This document shows, piece by piece, positions 1-9,860 of a stretch of DNA of 39,825 bases. This DNA comes from LLD-282 sp964395835. GTDB taxonomy: Bacteria; Pseudomonadota; Gammaproteobacteria; Berkiellales; Berkiellaceae. The position numbers and the translations under genes are program-made. The notes beneath the pieces are model-generated. The model was not told the origin of the DNA and ran no database searches. It saw only the letters and a list, made by a program, of their open reading frames with translations. The stretch covers positions 1 through 39,825 of the forward strand of contig CAYNBJ010000009.1 in NCBI GenBank assembly GCA_964395835.1, read 5' to 3'. Within the stretch, counting starts at the first letter, position 1. Every line of letters begins with the position of its first letter.

Positions 1-3000
1 AAGAACTAATGCGCCATTATTCACATTCAAATTCCCGTTGTGCCATAAATCAGAAGAAGCAGTCAGTGTTCCTGCTCCTGTTTTTATTATGTGTCCATCA
101 CCACTTATCTTCCTAGACGTACTCGAAGTAGTAGCGGCATCAAGAATCAATGAACTAAAGTTTGATAAAATGACTTCTTGTCCGTTACCCTCCATCGCAG
201 CTTTATTCATTTCTAAAGTTCCGCGAGTCACAGATATAACATCAGCTGTGGTGACGGGTTGAGTTATGGATAGCGTACCTAATGATTTTTTAATAAAGCT
301 TTTGCCTGTCTGAGCTGTTATCAACCCGTCAACTGTAAGAGTTTTTCCATATGGTGTATCAATATTATTTGTTTGTGTAAAACAAATACCATTTGAAGAT
401 GTTCCTGTGATTGTAGCTAATCCGCCTATATGCCGTGAATCAAAACCAATGTGACCATCTGTTCCAAGATTCATAGTGTTAGTGCTAATAGTAAAAGGCT
501 GTGATCCTGCTAATAACAAATTTCCATTCAGAGTAGTGAGAGTGTTCGGTGTATATGTTCTATTACTGAAAACCACAAGAGTATTATTATGAATTACAGT
601 TCCAGTTGTACTGACTGTTATATTTCCATCAACAGTCATAGTATTATTGGTTGTGATATTGTGTGCACCATTTAAATTTAAATTCGAGATCCCGTATGTT
701 GTTCCATTAAAAGTTATATTTCCTGTCGTTGCGCTGAAAGTTGCGTTTGTGCTTATAGGAATATTAGAAGGAATAGTGATAGCTGTTGAACTTTCATTCG
801 ATAATGTTGCTGCAGTCAAAGATGTAATGGTATTATTTGGACTTATTCCATGAAAATCTAACGTTCCACCTGTCAAAGAAACACTGCTTGTCCCCATAGC
901 ATTTGTATGCCCTAATTCTATAACTCCATTATTAATGGTCGTGGTTCCACTATAATTTGTTGAAGAGTTATTAATGATCCAGCGTCCTACACCATTTTTA
1001 ATGACATGACCACTGCCTGTTATTTGTCCTGCATGAGTTGTACTACCAGAGCCAGGTGCAATTGTTAATGTACCAGATCCTAATGTCAAAGCCGTGTTTA
1101 AAGAACCATCGAGAGATGTGACAGAGAGATTTTGGTTATTCAGATCTAAGATAGCTGTATTAGTTAAGGTGACTGCAGTTGCAGAACTCAATGCGTTAGT
1201 TGTATTCATTTTTAAAGAACCGGTATTGACAGTTGTTGTACCGGTATATGTGCTAGGCGTGCTAATAGTTAAAATTCCATCTCCTTGTTTATAAAAATCT
1301 CCAGAACCACTAATAATTTTATCGTAACTACCATCGTAAGAAATATTAACTATTAATGATGTTCCGGTTGATGTCACAATATTCGATGTATTTAATGGCT
1401 GATCTTGCAACTCAAGTGTTCCTCCACTTAAAGTTGTATCACCTGTATTTGTATTAGAGCCTGTTAAAATGAGTTTTCCACTTCCAGATTTTAAAATAGA
1501 TCCTAAACCAGTAATAGCAGAACTATGCTCAACACCAGAAGATGAACTGATATCAAAATGAATCGAGTTATCCGCTGTTCCTAAATCCACTCCTTGCGGT
1601 ATAGCACTATCATTCACTTTTAATTTTGCTTTATCTTGCAATTCTATCGAACCACCGTAATATCCTAATGAACCTGTCAAATTCAATGTATTTCCACTCG
1701 GAGATGATTCTTTTAAAATTAGATTACCTAAACCGCTAATAGAATTAGCAAATGTTTGATTTGTAGTAAGATCTAACTCAAAAGTTGCACCATTAGAAAT
1801 TGCTACAGAAGAAGGCGGAGATGCTAAAAAGGCAGATGGTGCAATCATTTTTCCATTTGTTATGCTCAAAGATCCGGTAAGCGCATTTGTTCCATTAAAT
1901 GTCAAAACTCCCGAACCGCTTTTTATAAAAGAACCTGTACCAGAAGTTTGCGATAAATTGCCAGAAAAAGTTTGATTTGTTGACAAACTCATTTCAATGG
2001 AAGGTGAATCAGAGAGAACCGTTATAGAAGTTGACGCCATATCTGTCAACCATCCATCTCTGAGAATCATCTTTCCAGTGCCCTTCAATTCTGTTGATGC
2101 GTATGTATAGTTACCAGCTATTCCATTCAAATCTATCATATTGGAGCCGCTTTTTATCAACTTAGTGCCAGTTGCAGATCCATTTTTGAAAACAGATCCA
2201 GCGTAAGTGATATCAACGGTTTGGGCAAATTCAATACTTGCATCTTGCCCTAAAACAATAGGGGTACTCGCAAGTGCACCAGCGTTGTTTATTTTTAAAG
2301 AACCTGCGTCAATGTTTGTTTGCCCGGTATAGGTGTTCGCACCCGTAAATGTCACTTCACCACTTGCCAAATCGGGATTTATAGTTACTGATCCAGAACC
2401 CTGAATAATGCTAGAGAAGTTTTTTGTCGTAGATGTATTGATTTTTAAAGAACCCTCATTAAAAATAGGCGAGCTATCCAGAGATCCTCCGTCTTTAAGA
2501 TCTACAGAAGAACCCGAAGCAATATCAATCTGTCCCCCTAAAGATGCATTTTGATTGATTTGCAAATTCACATTGTTCAGAAGGCTACTATACCCTGTAA
2601 ATGAAGATGAGTTATCATGATCAATAGCAACAGTACCCTGACCACTCAAAACCAAAGTTCCGCTATCAGATGTTATTGCGCCAGAAAGCGTCAAAGTATC
2701 ATTGACCCCATTCATATTGAAACTAATTTTAGAATCCACACCGTTAAACGTCATAGGAACCGATACTGTTACATCTGATCCAGCAGGATTGGTAAATAAA
2801 ACGTCCGCTCTTCTAAGAGAGCTATCAATTGTGAGGCTATCCGATGCGCTCAAATTAGATAATGTGCTTCCTGCACCAGATCCAGGAGAAATAGTATATA
2901 AAGATCCTTGTTGATCGCTATCAATCAGATGATTTGTTAAATCGAATGACAAAGAAACATCTGCATTTGGAGTAGAATTAGATGTAATTGTCACTGCAGT

Positions 3001-3078
3001 CGTGGCATACGCGCCTCCGGACAGTGCATAAACAGATGCGATAGCTATTGCCTTGTTAGTTTTTTTGCGAATTCTCAT
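1..3078 (-). CDS. Autotransporter-type giant surface protein, N-terminal 1026 residues (runs off the left edge)
   Basis: The minus frame from ATG 3078 was read open over most of its length to base 1, giving 1026 residues and no stop, so the 3' end lies outside the window. It begins MRIRKKTNKAIAIASVYALSG followed by GAYA/TTAV, a classic Sec signal peptide with a basic start, a hydrophobic core and an A-Y-A cleavage site. The rest is low-charge Ser/Thr/Gly/Asn-rich repeats built around G-S-G-x-L-x-x-x-G followed by a T-G-x-x-x-I-x-x-G strand (for example IKSGSGVLTFNGTNALTGS), which is the passenger-associated transport repeat style of a beta-helical autotransporter. An AAGAAG ribosome site precedes the ATG. 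The gene starts 78 bp after the stop of the upstream autotransporter, with no terminator seen between them, so co-transcription is plausible. The barrel domain must lie beyond the window if it exists. Confidence 0.85.
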   Translation of the reverse strand, partial: MRIRKKTNKAIAIASVYALSGGAYATTAVTITSNSTPNADVSLSFDLTNHLIDSDQQGSLYTISPGSGAGSTLSNLSASDSLTIDSSLRRADVLFTNPAGSDVTVSVPMTFNGVDSKISFNMNGVNDTLTLSGAITSDSGTLVLSGQGTVAIDHDNSSSFTGYSSLLNNVNLQINQNASLGGQIDIASGSSVDLKDGGSLDSSPIFNEGSLKINTSTTKNFSSIIQGSGSVTINPDLASGEVTFTGANTYTGQTNIDAGSLKINNAGALASTPIVLGQDASIEFAQTVDITYAGSVFKNGSATGTKLIKSGSNMIDLNGIAGNYTYASTELKGTGKMILRDGWLTDMASTSITVLSDSPSIEMSLSTNQTFSGNLSQTSGTGSFIKSGSGVLTFNGTNALTGSLSITNGKMIAPSAFLASPPSSVAISNGATFELDLTTNQTFANSISGLGNLILKESSPSGNTLNLTGSLGYYGGSIELQDKAKLKVNDSAIPQGVDLGTADNSIHFDISSSSGVEHSSAITGLGSILKSGSGKLILTGSNTNTGDTTLSGGTLELQDQPLNTSNIVTSTGTSLIVNISYDGSYDKIISGSGDFYKQGDGILTISTPSTYTGTTTVNTGSLKMNTTNALSSATAVTLTNTAILDLNNQNLSVTSLDGSLNTALTLGSGTLTIAPGSGSTTHAGQITGSGHVIKNGVGRWIINNSSTNYSGTTTINNGVIELGHTNAMGTSSVSLTGGTLDFHGISPNNTITSLTAATLSNESSTAITIPSNIPISTNATFSATTGNITFNGTTYGISNLNLNGAHNITTNNTMTVDGNITVSTTGTVIHNNTLVVFSNRTYTPNTLTTLNGNLLLAGSQPFTISTNTMNLGTDGHIGFDSRHIGGLATITGTSSNGICFTQTNNIDTPYGKTLTVDGLITAQTGKSFIKKSLGTLSITQPVTTADVISVTRGTLEMNKAAMEGNGQEVILSNFSSLILDAATTSSTSRKISGDGHIIKTGAGTLTASSDLWHNGNLNVNNGALVL

Positions 3079-3156
3079 AAAACATCTTCTTGATTGGCGT
3101 CCATTCTACTTTGATTTTAGACGAATTTTTAGAAAACCATTTTACGAGAACAGCAG

Positions 3157-6100
3157 CTATGCAAAAGAATACTGCCAAGTTCCAACAACTGTATGTGAAA
3201 CCATGTTCGATCCAAAATGCCCTGTATATGTTAAAGATAAAATCCAAGAATCAGCTGTCGCCATATTAAAACCTAGTGATGTTTCCAAAGCACTCATTCT
3301 TTTATTGATAGCAACAAGATCAATAAAATCGTAGGGACTATAAAGATATCCGTATCTGAATGTTGTAGTTCCGCCATTGAGTTTATCTGTAACATAACTG
3401 GCTCTTAATGAAAATTGATAGGCTGTCAGGTTGTCTACTATAGATTGAATAGCCTGCATCCCAAATGTTCTAGATTGTTTGGTTACAGAATGCTGTGGCA
3501 TATAATTACCAAATTCATTTGGCTGATCATCGAGTTGGTTATAGGATTTTTCAAAATAAGAGCGTTCAGTAAGATTGACAAAACCAGCACCAATAAAGGG
3601 CTGTAATGCTAGCTCCTGATTAATAATATACGTATAACCTGCTTCAAAATTCGATGTTGTATCATACCCGCTATGGTAACTATCTGCATATGATGGAACG
3701 AAAACTGAGATAACCTTATCCTCATCAAAGATAGGATGGTTCCAAGTACGTTGTGAGTGATAATTATGATGCCCGAAAGAAAAATAGCTTGATAAATAGT
3801 AAGAATATTCCCAATCTTGATAGGCACAAAAAACTGCTATGCTATTCACCCTTTCATATGTTTTTGCGGTTTTGCTGAGGTTGTTTTTATCCATTTCAAT
3901 TCTGCGCCCGAGATACGATCCGAGAACGCCACAAATCAAAGAATCTTTGACAGACTTTGTTGCACCTAAAGTTGAGCCCCATGCATTAATTAATCTATCT
4001 GGTTCTGGATCATCAAGTTTGACTCTTTGATGAACATAGTTCGTCTCTAGAGAAACTGATAAGCCGCTGAGCTCTAAACTATCCACGATATCTTGAAATT
4101 GAAAATGACTTTCATTTTCAATTTTCGAAATGAGATTTGCGAACATTTTATTGGAAACACGGCGATTTTGATTTAAAACCTTAGTATCTTTCAGGTAAGT
4201 AGGTATATAGCTCGATCCTTGCAACTTATTCATATAGGCAGCCAGTGCATTAAATCGCATTGAGGATAGTGTGGAATTTGCCGTGGATTGACTTTGTGAT
4301 GGAGTGAGTGCCTGATCTGGCTTTTTATTGCCAGAAGGCGTAAGGTTATTAATCTTTGCAAACAGATCTTCAGGGCTTTTTGCGTTTTCTAAAACTTGTG
4401 TCGCATTTTTTGCATAATAAGCATCACTCAGCCCCAGTTGCTGTAAGCGATTAGCTGCCCCTGCAATTGTAATGCTGATAGGCTTTTGTGATCTTTTTAC
4501 AACAGTGCCTGCATCATACTTAGTAACAGCAATATCTAAAACCATTTTTTGATTATCGGTATTATAAATAAGCTCTGGGGTAACAGAGAAAATTACAGGA
4601 TACTCTAAATTATTGGCAAGATAGACTAAAAAATCCATTTCTTCTCGCGTTGGGCTTTGCAGCTCAAGTAATCGATATTTACGATCTTGATAAACATCAG
4701 TTTGTTTTATGGGCTGCAAAGAATAATATAAACTTTGCGGTAACTGAGCCTCTGCATAAGACAGAAAAGCCCTGAGATTACCACTTGCATCTGTCTGGTC
4801 AAATTGGAAGTTAATCCCAGCGCCATTATTCACGGAAAAATTTTCAAAATAAAACTGTGGTTCTGGGAATACTGCATCAATATCTGGTTCTTTTAATTGC
4901 TGAATATCCAAAATACCACTGAGAACAAAGTTTTTAATTTGAAATCGACCGTGATCTTTGCGTCCTATTAAACGAAATCGAGTTTCACGTACACCAGTTA
5001 CCATTCCTCCAAACACAGTATCCACGACATTCGATCTGAGTGTCAGAACCGCACTATCGATATTAATCAGATTATAATTTCCAATAACATCCATTCCTTC
5101 ATGAATGTTTTTGGAAAAAGACACAGATCCATCATGAATCACAAAACGACCGAACAGACCTGAAAAATCTCCTCTCATAATAAGATTGCCGGGTCCGTAT
5201 TTATTAATTTCTCCGTACCCATAATAGTTATTTTTCATTTCAAATGTTTCACCATCAGGAATGGTGATATTCATCACCCCTCCCCGTGATTCTGTGCCAG
5301 TTGAATAAATAGCTGCATTACTCTTAAAGTTTGTTGTCACAGATAGTGATGCTTGCGGATCAATATAGATATCACCTAAAACTGATATCATTCCTGACAA
5401 TAAAATATCACCTTGATCAATATAAAGTTTTCCCGCTCCAGTTATAGAAGAAAGAAAGTTTTTTTGATTTAAAAAATCCGAAGATAATTTCAAATGCAAA
5501 GCTGCTTCAGACGCAATTTGAATCTCTGATGATGTAAAAAATTTTTCATTCAGATAAAGCGCACCTGACTGAATTTGTGTAGCACCTAAATATTCAACCT
5601 GATTTGGAGGAAGAAAAAAGATTTTTTTAGGACCAGAAACCGAGAATCCTCCATCACCGATAATATTGGTATAAAGATACATGTCTTGTCTAATAGCTTG
5701 CAGATAATTTTGATTAGATATATGCAAGCCATTTTGATAAATTAGATTATTTGTATTCGCCAATCCGCTCAACGCAACAGAAGAAACGTCCCCTGGTGTT
5801 TGTATAAGACTTTCTGATAAAGAAAGCACCCCCTCAAAATCTGTATTATCAAGCAAATAAAAACAAGTTTCTATCGCATGAGCTGTCGCGTCCTGATTAA
5901 TAACAAGTTTTTGTTGACTCATATCAAAACTTGTGCCTAGCCAAACAAGATGACCTGATTGAATATGATACTCTGAAGCGGTCAGAGTTTGAGGGGCAGT
6001 AATCTGAATCGTTTGCTCTGGTAAAAGATTATAATTCACCGTGCCCGTCCCACCTAAAGAATAATCAAGATCCCACTGATTTGTGACAATCCCATTATAA

Positions 6101-9100
6101 TTCAACACTGTTCCTGAAGTGAGGTGAATTTTTTGAGTTTTAAGATTGATATTTTTGAGATTAATAGCACCCTTTTGAATAAATGTATCGCCTGTATAGA
6201 TTAAATCACGTTGAAATTCTAAAGTGCCAGGCGATCTTTTATAGACTGCTCCTGTCCCAGAAATAGACGCATCCGAGATTAATGATTGAGAGGATAATGA
6301 GGTATCGAAAATTATTGCGCCGCTGTTTATTAAATTGTAGCCCGTACTTTGCGCTTGAATTTTTATCTGCGAATGAGAATCTATTGAAATTAAACCCTCA
6401 AAAAGACCTGTACTATTAAGAGTGAGATTCGCTCCATTTGTAAGAAAAATAGAGGACAAAGGCGATCCGATGAGTGTGCCGCTGATATGCGATACTGCTC
6501 CCGATCCGTCTAGATTGATTTTTTGATTATTCAGAACAACTGTACCTACTGAAAGGATTGATTTAATGCGATCAAAAACAACAGTTTGATCGATCTCAAA
6601 AGTGGCATCAGATGCAATATGTAGAGTATTTTGATCTGGCAAACTATCATTCAATAAAATTTTCAAAGTACCTGCTTGAATATAAGTGTCGCCCGTGTAT
6701 TGATGCTTACCTGCAAACACAAGTGTTCCTGATCCTTTTTTATAAACACTACCGTGCATCTGGCCGATATTGGAGATAATACTTCCTGAAAAAACATTTG
6801 TTTGATTTTGAATATTAAAAATCAAATTACCCTGATTCAGCTGTATTGTCCCTGCTCCTTCTAATGCTGCAATTTCTAGATCATATCCATTCAGATCCCA
6901 AAGAGTATTGGCATCCAAAAAAACAGAATTCGTTGCTGGAATAATTTGAGAGATGCCTTGTACCACTGCACCGCTATAAATATTTGTCAGTCCCGTATAG
7001 CTTAACTGACTGGACACGGTCCATGATCCGGAGCCCACTTTTGTAATAGATCCTGTTCCTGAAATATGGCCATTGAAGTCTGTATTATTATTATTTGTAC
7101 CTGTGATTAAAGATCCCGATCCAAGATATAGCGATCCAGATCCCGAAACAGCGCCCACACTGAGAGCTTTGTTTTGCAAATCCACTGAGCCATATAATCC
7201 GAGAACAAGCTCTGAATTTTCTGAACCCAATCTATACGTTGATGGAGAAAAAACAAGCTGTCCCTGTTGGATTTCAACTGTATTCGTGTTTTCAAGCTGT
7301 TCTTCGAGGCGCAAAAGACCATTTCCTTTCTTTAAGAAATGACCATATCCTCTAATAGAACCATAAAAGACATTACTATTTTCGTTATTTAATATAAAAC
7401 TGGCAAGCTTATCTGGATTGGAACTTAAATAAATCTGCCCAAATCCTGCTAAACTCGTCACCTCAAGATTATATCCATTTAAATCAATATGAGTATTATT
7501 TGCCAAATAAAGAGCGCTTGGATCAAATGATTGTGCGATTGTTTGTATGAGAGCTCCCTCTTCTAAAAAGACGCCTGCCAAAATTGTGCTTTTACCAGCT
7601 AAAGTCCAATTATTCAGCCCTCTTTTAACCAAATAACCTGATGTTTGAATCGTACCGCCATAAAGACAATCTGGTGTTTGTGCATCTCCCGTGCGGCCAA
7701 TTTGAATATTTTTATTCCCCAAAATAAGAGTACCGTACCCATGTAAAGATTTGAGAATAATAGCAGCAGATGATTCTGAAAAATTAGCAACAGTCAGTGG
7801 TGCTGTATAAAAATCTGTCTGGTCAGTAATGGTACCTGCTCCTGAATATATAAGAGTACCTTCATTAAGAAAAGTTGGCCCACTATATGTTTGAGCTTCG
7901 GTAAAATGAAGAGCCTCTAACCCGTATTTTTCGAACGATCCAGACCCAGAAACCACTGCAGTTGTTGAAAAAGGATTTTCAACAACTAATTGGATCTTAG
8001 CGCTATTTTGATATAAAACAGAATCCACTAATGCTTTATCATATAACACAAGAGTACCTTGTTGAATCTGGAATGCGGTAGGACGATAACTTTGAGAGGA
8101 TAACAAGATCAAACTCCCCGAGCCATGTTTCTTTATCACACCGTGATCGGAATTCAAATCTCCCGATAAAGTTAAATGTTTCTCAATATCGAAAAGCAAA
8201 TTTGTTTCTGCTAAAGCATGAATATTTTTCGGTATAAAACCATCATGAATAACCAAAGAGCCTCTTTCTAGAAATATTGTTCCATGATAATCCCCAGAAT
8301 AAAGATCTAATTGACCTGCACCGATCTTATAAAAATCACCATTACCACTTAAAGAGCTATACAAATTATTAGTTATTCCCTGAGGGATATCCACATACAT
8401 ACGAGAATGATTGAAAATCGAGCCGTACTGATAGACCTGATTCAATGAAAGAGATCCTTCATATATTTTTACAGAAGAAAAACTCACTGGAAAAGAAAAA
8501 CTTAAATCCCCCAAGCCAAATTTGAGCAGCTCAGAACCCGATTGAGCGAAGATCTCTTTTGTCAGCGTATGCGATTGATTTAAATTGAAGCTCAGAGAAG
8601 CATCAGGAGCAACCGCTATAGATGTATCGGCAAATGCACTATCAAAAATAGTTAAACCACCCTGCTGCACCTCAATCGGTTGTGATAATACTGGGAGCGA
8701 TGTCATAAAAACAAGATGACCAAGACCCCTTTTAATCAATACACTTTGTGTATCTGCAAAAATAGCATCCCTGTAAGAACGATCTAAATGATTATCAAAA
8801 ATCACAGTCGCATTGGATGCTAACTGTATATCGCCCCCAATAGCCAAATCTTTTAAAACCAAAACACCCTCTTCGATTTTAATTCCAGAATCTAAAAAAT
8901 GAGCTTGATCTAAAACAAGCGTACCAGATCCTGATTTTATCATCGATCCTGTGCCATACAGGGGGTTTTGGATATAAGATACTGTGTATAAAGGTGTGTT
9001 TACATTTAACAAGCCATCATTATAAAAAAAATCAGATTGCAGTTTAAAATTGAGCCCCCCGATCTCAAGAGTGGCCTGCGGTTTAATCTCAAAATCCGTG

Positions 9101-9642
9101 TTCACAATAGATGAAGGAGAAAAGTTCCAATTTGAATATCCAGACTCAAAAAGCGCTAGGCCAGTAAATTGAGACGTGTCATTTACAACAAAAGAACCCT
9201 CTCCTGTTTTCAATACCTGACCCGGACCTATTAATCCGTGCTCAATGCGCAAATGAGATCCCGTATTAATATTGAAATTGAAAATATCGTCATTTTTTTC
9301 GAAAAACATAGTTGCATCAATAGCATATTGTGTTTCAGGGTCAGATAGAAATTGAAGATGAAATTTTGATCCATTTGAGGAAAAAGTGATGGAATCTGAA
9401 GATGAAAAAGCATCAGTCGCATGCATTTGTGATCTTGCAATGGATTGATTTATATGAGCGCTCAATCCAAATCGATCTGTTAGCGTTAGATCGCACATCG
9501 ATAAAAAAGAATGATTTAATGGCTGCGAGAGATGCACATTAAAATCTTCATGTGAAGACCTTTCTAAAAAATAATCTTGTGCGAAAATAAAGTTTTGAAT
9601 GAAGCACGCTAAAGGCCAAAGAAAATAATTTTTTGTCTTCAT
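3157..9642 (-). CDS. Giant autotransporter adhesin with beta-helical passenger and C-terminal beta-barrel
   Basis: This protein has 2161 residues. Residues 1-21 (MKTKNYFLWPLACFIQNFIFA) form a signal peptide. Residues of about 30-1600 are a long run of beta-helix repeats with recurring G-S-G-x-L or G-x-G-x-L/F turns followed by x-x-Y-T-G-x-T-x-I-x-x-G (passenger-associated transport repeats). A less repetitive linker containing a Gln/Ser/Thr-rich stretch follows, at about 1600-1860. From about 1870 to the end (INAWGSTLGATKSV onward) there are alternating amphipathic strands rich in Tyr and Phe that fit the roughly 12-strand autotransporter barrel. They end in TVVGTWQYSFA, close to the usual terminal aromatic signal, here with an extra Ala. 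The type V pathway would place the passenger on the cell surface. No good ribosome site is visible before the ATG. The function (adhesin, or protease-free coat) cannot be told; I see no catalytic motif. Confidence 0.93.
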   Translation of the reverse strand: MKTKNYFLWPLACFIQNFIFAQDYFLERSSHEDFNVHLSQPLNHSFLSMCDLTLTDRFGLSAHINQSIARSQMHATDAFSSSDSITFSSNGSKFHLQFLSDPETQYAIDATMFFEKNDDIFNFNINTGSHLRIEHGLIGPGQVLKTGEGSFVVNDTSQFTGLALFESGYSNWNFSPSSIVNTDFEIKPQATLEIGGLNFKLQSDFFYNDGLLNVNTPLYTVSYIQNPLYGTGSMIKSGSGTLVLDQAHFLDSGIKIEEGVLVLKDLAIGGDIQLASNATVIFDNHLDRSYRDAIFADTQSVLIKRGLGHLVFMTSLPVLSQPIEVQQGGLTIFDSAFADTSIAVAPDASLSFNLNQSHTLTKEIFAQSGSELLKFGLGDLSFSFPVSFSSVKIYEGSLSLNQVYQYGSIFNHSRMYVDIPQGITNNLYSSLSGNGDFYKIGAGQLDLYSGDYHGTIFLERGSLVIHDGFIPKNIHALAETNLLFDIEKHLTLSGDLNSDHGVIKKHGSGSLILLSSQSYRPTAFQIQQGTLVLYDKALVDSVLYQNSAKIQLVVENPFSTTAVVSGSGSFEKYGLEALHFTEAQTYSGPTFLNEGTLIYSGAGTITDQTDFYTAPLTVANFSESSAAIILKSLHGYGTLILGNKNIQIGRTGDAQTPDCLYGGTIQTSGYLVKRGLNNWTLAGKSTILAGVFLEEGALIQTIAQSFDPSALYLANNTHIDLNGYNLEVTSLAGFGQIYLSSNPDKLASFILNNENSNVFYGSIRGYGHFLKKGNGLLRLEEQLENTNTVEIQQGQLVFSPSTYRLGSENSELVLGLYGSVDLQNKALSVGAVSGSGSLYLGSGSLITGTNNNNTDFNGHISGTGSITKVGSGSWTVSSQLSYTGLTNIYSGAVVQGISQIIPATNSVFLDANTLWDLNGYDLEIAALEGAGTIQLNQGNLIFNIQNQTNVFSGSIISNIGQMHGSVYKKGSGTLVFAGKHQYTGDTYIQAGTLKILLNDSLPDQNTLHIASDATFEIDQTVVFDRIKSILSVGTVVLNNQKINLDGSGAVSHISGTLIGSPLSSIFLTNGANLTLNSTGLFEGLISIDSHSQIKIQAQSTGYNLINSGAIIFDTSLSSQSLISDASISGTGAVYKRSPGTLEFQRDLIYTGDTFIQKGAINLKNINLKTQKIHLTSGTVLNYNGIVTNQWDLDYSLGGTGTVNYNLLPEQTIQITAPQTLTASEYHIQSGHLVWLGTSFDMSQQKLVINQDATAHAIETCFYLLDNTDFEGVLSLSESLIQTPGDVSSVALSGLANTNNLIYQNGLHISNQNYLQAIRQDMYLYTNIIGDGGFSVSGPKKIFFLPPNQVEYLGATQIQSGALYLNEKFFTSSEIQIASEAALHLKLSSDFLNQKNFLSSITGAGKLYIDQGDILLSGMISVLGDIYIDPQASLSVTTNFKSNAAIYSTGTESRGGVMNITIPDGETFEMKNNYYGYGEINKYGPGNLIMRGDFSGLFGRFVIHDGSVSFSKNIHEGMDVIGNYNLINIDSAVLTLRSNVVDTVFGGMVTGVRETRFRLIGRKDHGRFQIKNFVLSGILDIQQLKEPDIDAVFPEPQFYFENFSVNNGAGINFQFDQTDASGNLRAFLSYAEAQLPQSLYYSLQPIKQTDVYQDRKYRLLELQSPTREEMDFLVYLANNLEYPVIFSVTPELIYNTDNQKMVLDIAVTKYDAGTVVKRSQKPISITIAGAANRLQQLGLSDAYYAKNATQVLENAKSPEDLFAKINNLTPSGNKKPDQALTPSQSQSTANSTLSSMRFNALAAYMNKLQGSSYIPTYLKDTKVLNQNRRVSNKMFANLISKIENESHFQFQDIVDSLELSGLSVSLETNYVHQRVKLDDPEPDRLINAWGSTLGATKSVKDSLICGVLGSYLGRRIEMDKNNLSKTAKTYERVNSIAVFCAYQDWEYSYYLSSYFSFGHHNYHSQRTWNHPIFDEDKVISVFVPSYADSYHSGYDTTSNFEAGYTYIINQELALQPFIGAGFVNLTERSYFEKSYNQLDDQPNEFGNYMPQHSVTKQSRTFGMQAIQSIVDNLTAYQFSLRASYVTDKLNGGTTTFRYGYLYSPYDFIDLVAINKRMSALETSLGFNMATADSWILSLTYTGHFGSNMVSHTVVGTWQYSFA

Positions 9643-9860
9643 ACATTAAGTTCAATGTGAATCGTTTTAAAACAGCTAAATTGAAGTATGGTCTATAAAT
9701 TGCGCAATCTCAAAAAATCGTTAAACTTCTATTTTTTTTTGAATTTTCAAATTGCTTAAAAATTTTATATATAAATACACGCTTTTGTTTTAAAATGAGA
9801 TAAGAAATCTCCTTGTCCCGATCAAATACAGATTTTTGAGTAAGTGAGCGAAAATTTTTT
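9643..9860. promoter_or_regulatory. Divergent intergenic region between autotransporter and ABC importer
   Basis: These 218 AT-rich bases must contain the promoters for both the leftward autotransporter genes and the rightward ABC importer. A TATATA/TATAAAT stretch at 9766-9776 could be the -10 of the importer, but no well-spaced -35 is convincing. No strong hairpin was seen. Confidence 0.4.

Noticed and set aside
3056..3247. Minus-strand frame of 63 residues covering the gap between the two autotransporters
   Set aside because: It overlaps both the barrel end and the next signal peptide in a different frame and has no support of its own.
7073..7342. Plus-strand reading frame of 89 residues inside the giant autotransporter
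   Set aside because: It is antisense to a long, clearly coding repeat gene, and its Pro/Ser/Asp-rich composition mirrors the Gly/Ser repeats on the other strand.
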